From AP-15 sp035570935 (GTDB lineage: Bacteria; Pseudomonadota; Alphaproteobacteria; ATCC43930; CGMCC-115725): a stretch of DNA of 34,526 bases. The stretch is taken from contig DATMKU010000169.1 of assembly GCA_035570935.1 (NCBI GenBank), positions 1 to 34,526 on the forward strand, read 5' to 3'. Below, in pieces: positions 32,510 through 34,526 of this stretch (positions are counted from its first letter, which is position 1; each line of letters begins with the position of its first letter). The notes under the pieces are model-generated. The model ran no database searches. It saw nothing but the letters and a program-made list of their open reading frames with translations, and was not told the origin of the DNA. A program made the position numbers and the translations under genes.

Positions 32510-33937
32510 ATGCGGCTCTCGCTCGGTCCTTGCATCGCGACTGTATTGGCTTTCACCGTCGCGGCATGTCAGCCGAACGCCCCGGTCCGCACCGACACGA
32601 CCGCATGCGTCGGAAATATCAGCGGCGACGGCACGGATTGCGCCTTGCATTCGTTGGAGGAGCATCCGATCGCGGATTTTCCCGGGCGGGTTTTCCTGCT
32701 CGGGTTTGTCGAGATCGACGACCAGGGCAAGCCGTATATCCGCGGCCAGATCGATGCGTTGTTCGACAACATCGAAGAAGAAGCCCGCTACAAGGATCTC
32801 TCGATCATCGTCTACATCCACGGCTGGAAGCACAACGACACCGCCGCCGATACCAATGTCCAAGCGTTTCGCAACCTATTGAGCCAGATGGCTGAGATGG
32901 AATTGCGCCGCGCCCCGTCATACTGGCCGGCACGCGAGGTCGTCGGCATTTACGTTGGCTGGCGCGGGCTTTCGGTCGATGTGGGCGAGGTTGGGGAGGA
33001 TTTGACTTTTTGGACCCGCATGGCAGCGGCGCACCGCGTTGCCGAGGGGTCGGTGCGCGAGGTGCTGGCGCGCGCCAAGGCGTTGCGCGATGCGGTCGAC
33101 GAAACGTCGTGGCCACACCATCAGGACCCGCGCAATACCCGGCTGGTGACGATCGGGCACAGTTTCGGCGGCCTGATCGTCTACACCGCGCTCTCGCAAT
33201 ATTTCCTCGACCGCGCGGTGCAGACCGAGATGGCGGATTACGCACGGTCGCTCGGCGGCGGGCAGACCGGGACAAAAGGCAGCAGCAAGGAAATCGCCGG
33301 TTATGGAGATCTTGTTGTCGTCGTCAACCCGGCGATCGAGGCGATGCGCTATGAGCCGCTCCGCGAGGTCATCGAAACCCGCCACGGGACGGCAAATTTC
33401 GCTCCCAATCAAAACCCGGTGTTTGTCGAGGTGACCTCGACCGCCGATTTGGCGACCGGCATCGCCTTTCCGGCCGGGCGCGTCGTCAACACGACCTTCG
33501 AGAGCTTTACCGACGACGCCGAGCGGCGCGAGGCGATGTCGTCATTAGGCCATTACCCAGCGTTCTGGACCCACAGGCTCGAGGGCCCCACCCCGGTCGC
33601 CGACCCTAACACGGTATTGCCGCCGATCGATGTCGACGAAGAATGCCGGCAATTTGCGCAGTTCAACGCACAGGAGCGCCCTGGCGGGTATCTGAGCCCC
33701 GGCTGGCAGCGCCAATACCGCACCAGGGCGACATTGACGCAACTCGCCCAGTCGAGCTACGACCCCAATGATCCGTTCTGGATTGTCACCACCGACCGGT
33801 CGATGATCCAGAGTCACAGCGACATTGAGGAGCCAGTATTTATCGATTTCGTCAGGCAGCTCTACGACGACATGGTGCGGCTGAAGGAGAACGTGCCGTG
33901 CCCCGACGCGACGCCAGCGCCCCACTCCAGCGGCTAG
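32510..33937 (+). CDS. Lipoprotein alpha/beta hydrolase
   Basis: This 475-residue protein has an N-terminal lipoprotein signal MRLSLGPCIATVLAFTVAAC, with Cys20 in a good VAAC lipobox. The core shows an alpha/beta hydrolase fold: SIIVYIHGWKHND (strand and oxyanion region, about residues 97-109), VVGIYVGWRG, and LVTIGHSFGGLIVYTAL with nucleophile Ser217 in GHSFGG. The Asp and His of the triad are not assigned. Domain order and the HGWxHN motif resemble uncharacterised lipase- or esterase-like lipoproteins. It probably acts in the periplasm or on the outer membrane; the substrate is unknown. It stands alone between two palindromic repeats. Confidence 0.85.
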   Translation: MRLSLGPCIATVLAFTVAACQPNAPVRTDTTACVGNISGDGTDCALHSLEEHPIADFPGRVFLLGFVEIDDQGKPYIRGQIDALFDNIEEEARYKDLSIIVYIHGWKHNDTAADTNVQAFRNLLSQMAEMELRRAPSYWPAREVVGIYVGWRGLSVDVGEVGEDLTFWTRMAAAHRVAEGSVREVLARAKALRDAVDETSWPHHQDPRNTRLVTIGHSFGGLIVYTALSQYFLDRAVQTEMADYARSLGGGQTGTKGSSKEIAGYGDLVVVVNPAIEAMRYEPLREVIETRHGTANFAPNQNPVFVEVTSTADLATGIAFPAGRVVNTTFESFTDDAERREAMSSLGHYPAFWTHRLEGPTPVADPNTVLPPIDVDEECRQFAQFNAQERPGGYLSPGWQRQYRTRATLTQLAQSSYDPNDPFWIVTTDRSMIQSHSDIEEPVFIDFVRQLYDDMVRLKENVPCPDATPAPHSSG

Positions 33938-34036
33938 CGCCCTACCCGGCCGACGATATCGCCGATTGAACCACACCGGCTGTTAGGCTGTCAGCTAGGC
34001 CACTTTCCGATCCGATCGAACCATTCTTCCCGTGCG

Positions 34037-34113
34037 GTCATTGCGAGCAAAGCGCAGCAATCTCGGGCCGCCGAGCGATCGTCCATTCTAGATTGCTTCG
34101 TCGCTGCGCTCCC
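34037..34113. repeat. Degraded copy of the GTCATTGCGAG-type palindrome
   Basis: The left arm GTCATTGCGAGCAAAGCGCA and GCAATCTCGGG is followed after about 30 bp by GATTGCTTCGTCGCTGCGCT, like the element at 32348-32432. The outer end of the right arm (TCGCAATGAC expected) is replaced by CCCGGCGATGAT, which runs straight into the cupin-like pseudogene. This suggests that a rearrangement joined the two. Confidence 0.7.
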
Positions 34114-34122
34114 GGCGATGAT

Positions 34123-34381
34123 CCGCTTCCCGACGCGCGCGCCGCCGAGACGGTCGAGACGATGCTCAGCCGGCCCGGACTCCGGATCGAGCGCATCGTC
34201 TCGCTCGGCCAAACGAGCCCGTCGAGCCTTTGGTATGACCGGGAGGAAGGCGAGTGGGTCTTGCTGCGGCAGGTGCCGCACGATTGCGGTTCGAGGAAGA
34301 GGGTGAGGCACGGGTGCTCATGCCGGGCGACTGTCTTGACATAGCACCGCATCGCCGGCATCGCGTTGACTGGACCGACCC
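34123..34381 (+). pseudogene. Frameshifted partial copy of the cupin gene
   Basis: The translation PLPDARAAETVETMLSRPG, then RIERIVSLGQ, WYDREEGEWVLL, parallels the cupin at 31993-32307. Near 34267 one T is missing (CTGCGGCAGG against CTGCTGGCCGG), and the match resumes in the next frame: AGAARLRFEEEGEARVLMPG, then DCLDIAPHRRHRVDWTDP. The start codon and first codons are missing, cut off by the palindrome at 34037-34113. Similarity stops at about 34381, where other DNA begins. It lacks a start and has a frameshift, so it should not make a cupin. Confidence 0.85.
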
Positions 34382-34526
34382 GACCAGCTGTAGCCGAAAC
34401 TGGGTGATGGCGATGTGAGAAAGGCGGCGTATCGAGGCGGGTGGAAGCCTGCCTGAACCTCCCGAAGGAGCGATCCGCCATGACAAAGAATAGCACGGTT
34501 GTTCCCCTCCGACAGCCCGAGGTGGT
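34382..34526 (+). mobile_element. Possible left end of an IS256-type insertion sequence
   Basis: The cupin-like similarity breaks off abruptly at about 34381. About 100 bp later a strong ribosome site and a transposase-like start follow. This is what an insertion element interrupting the pseudogene would look like. The terminal repeat and target duplication cannot be verified because the other end is outside the window. Confidence 0.35.
34480..34526 (+). CDS. N-terminus of a putative IS256 family (Mutator-type) transposase, truncated by window end
   Basis: ATG 34480 has AAGGAG nine bases upstream. Only the first 15-16 residues are visible (MTKNSTVVPLRQPE). The wording VVPLRQPE resembles the start of many alphaproteobacterial IS256-type transposases, judged from memory. 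With so few residues this is a guess supported by the break in similarity just upstream. Another short-lead protein is possible. Confidence 0.45.
   Translation, partial: MTKNSTVVPLRQPEV

Noticed and set aside
1..34526. tRNA, rRNA, CRISPR array or prophage
   Set aside because: No cloverleaf-like or rRNA sequence, no regularly spaced repeats and no phage structural genes were recognised by eye. A tRNA or covariance-model scan would be needed to exclude small RNAs fully.

Overview
The window looks like chromosomal DNA from a GC-rich alphaproteobacterium, perhaps of the Rhodospirillales or Hyphomicrobiales. The evidence is high GC in almost all coding regions, frequent GTG starts, dispersed short palindromes of the types common in these orders, duplicated PF04392-type binding proteins, and an ScsB/DsbD-like protein. 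The genus cannot be fixed from the sequence alone. No rRNA, tRNA, CRISPR array or phage block was seen.

Layout, left to right. Positions 1-2852 (minus) hold a penicillin-acylase-family Ntn hydrolase that runs off the left edge, and a type III CoA-transferase. Positions 3089-5545 (plus) hold a DsbD/ScsB-like thiol:disulfide reductase and a small membrane protein. Positions 5617-13844 are an RND efflux operon: an MdtA-like adaptor, two tandem MdtB/MdtC-like permeases and a MarR regulator. A Tat-type serine hydrolase (13867-15090) follows. Positions 15231-17498 carry an NHL beta-propeller protein (minus), then thiE and a GNAT acetyltransferase (plus). A 419-bp non-coding stretch contains three dispersed palindromes. 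Next come epmA (minus) and divergent efp, an inositol-monophosphatase-family enzyme, a MotA/TolQ-like plus MotB/OmpA-like membrane motor pair, and a small secreted six-cysteine protein with knottin-like spacing.

Positions 23456-27781 (minus) form a tight three-gene signalling operon. Its genes encode a PF04392-type periplasmic binding protein, a histidine kinase with a large extracytoplasmic sensor, and a response regulator fused to a class III nucleotide cyclase. The upstream region, the binding-protein gene and the first about 32 codons of the kinase are duplicated at 28325-29517, where the kinase copy is a frameshifted stub. This is the strongest candidate for an undescribed system: a binding-protein-gated, phosphorelay-driven cyclic-nucleotide pathway.

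Positions 29575-32307 (plus) hold glpK, a DUF5996 protein and a cupin in overlapping order. A lipoprotein alpha/beta hydrolase (32510-33937) follows. The right end is a scar of rearrangement: a degenerate palindromic element, a frameshifted partial copy of the cupin gene, and the start of what looks like an IS256-type transposase.

Repeats are a theme. One palindrome spans the start codon of the acylase gene, another lies in frame inside epmA and apparently encodes an extra loop, and a third family flanks the cupin gene and its pseudogene.
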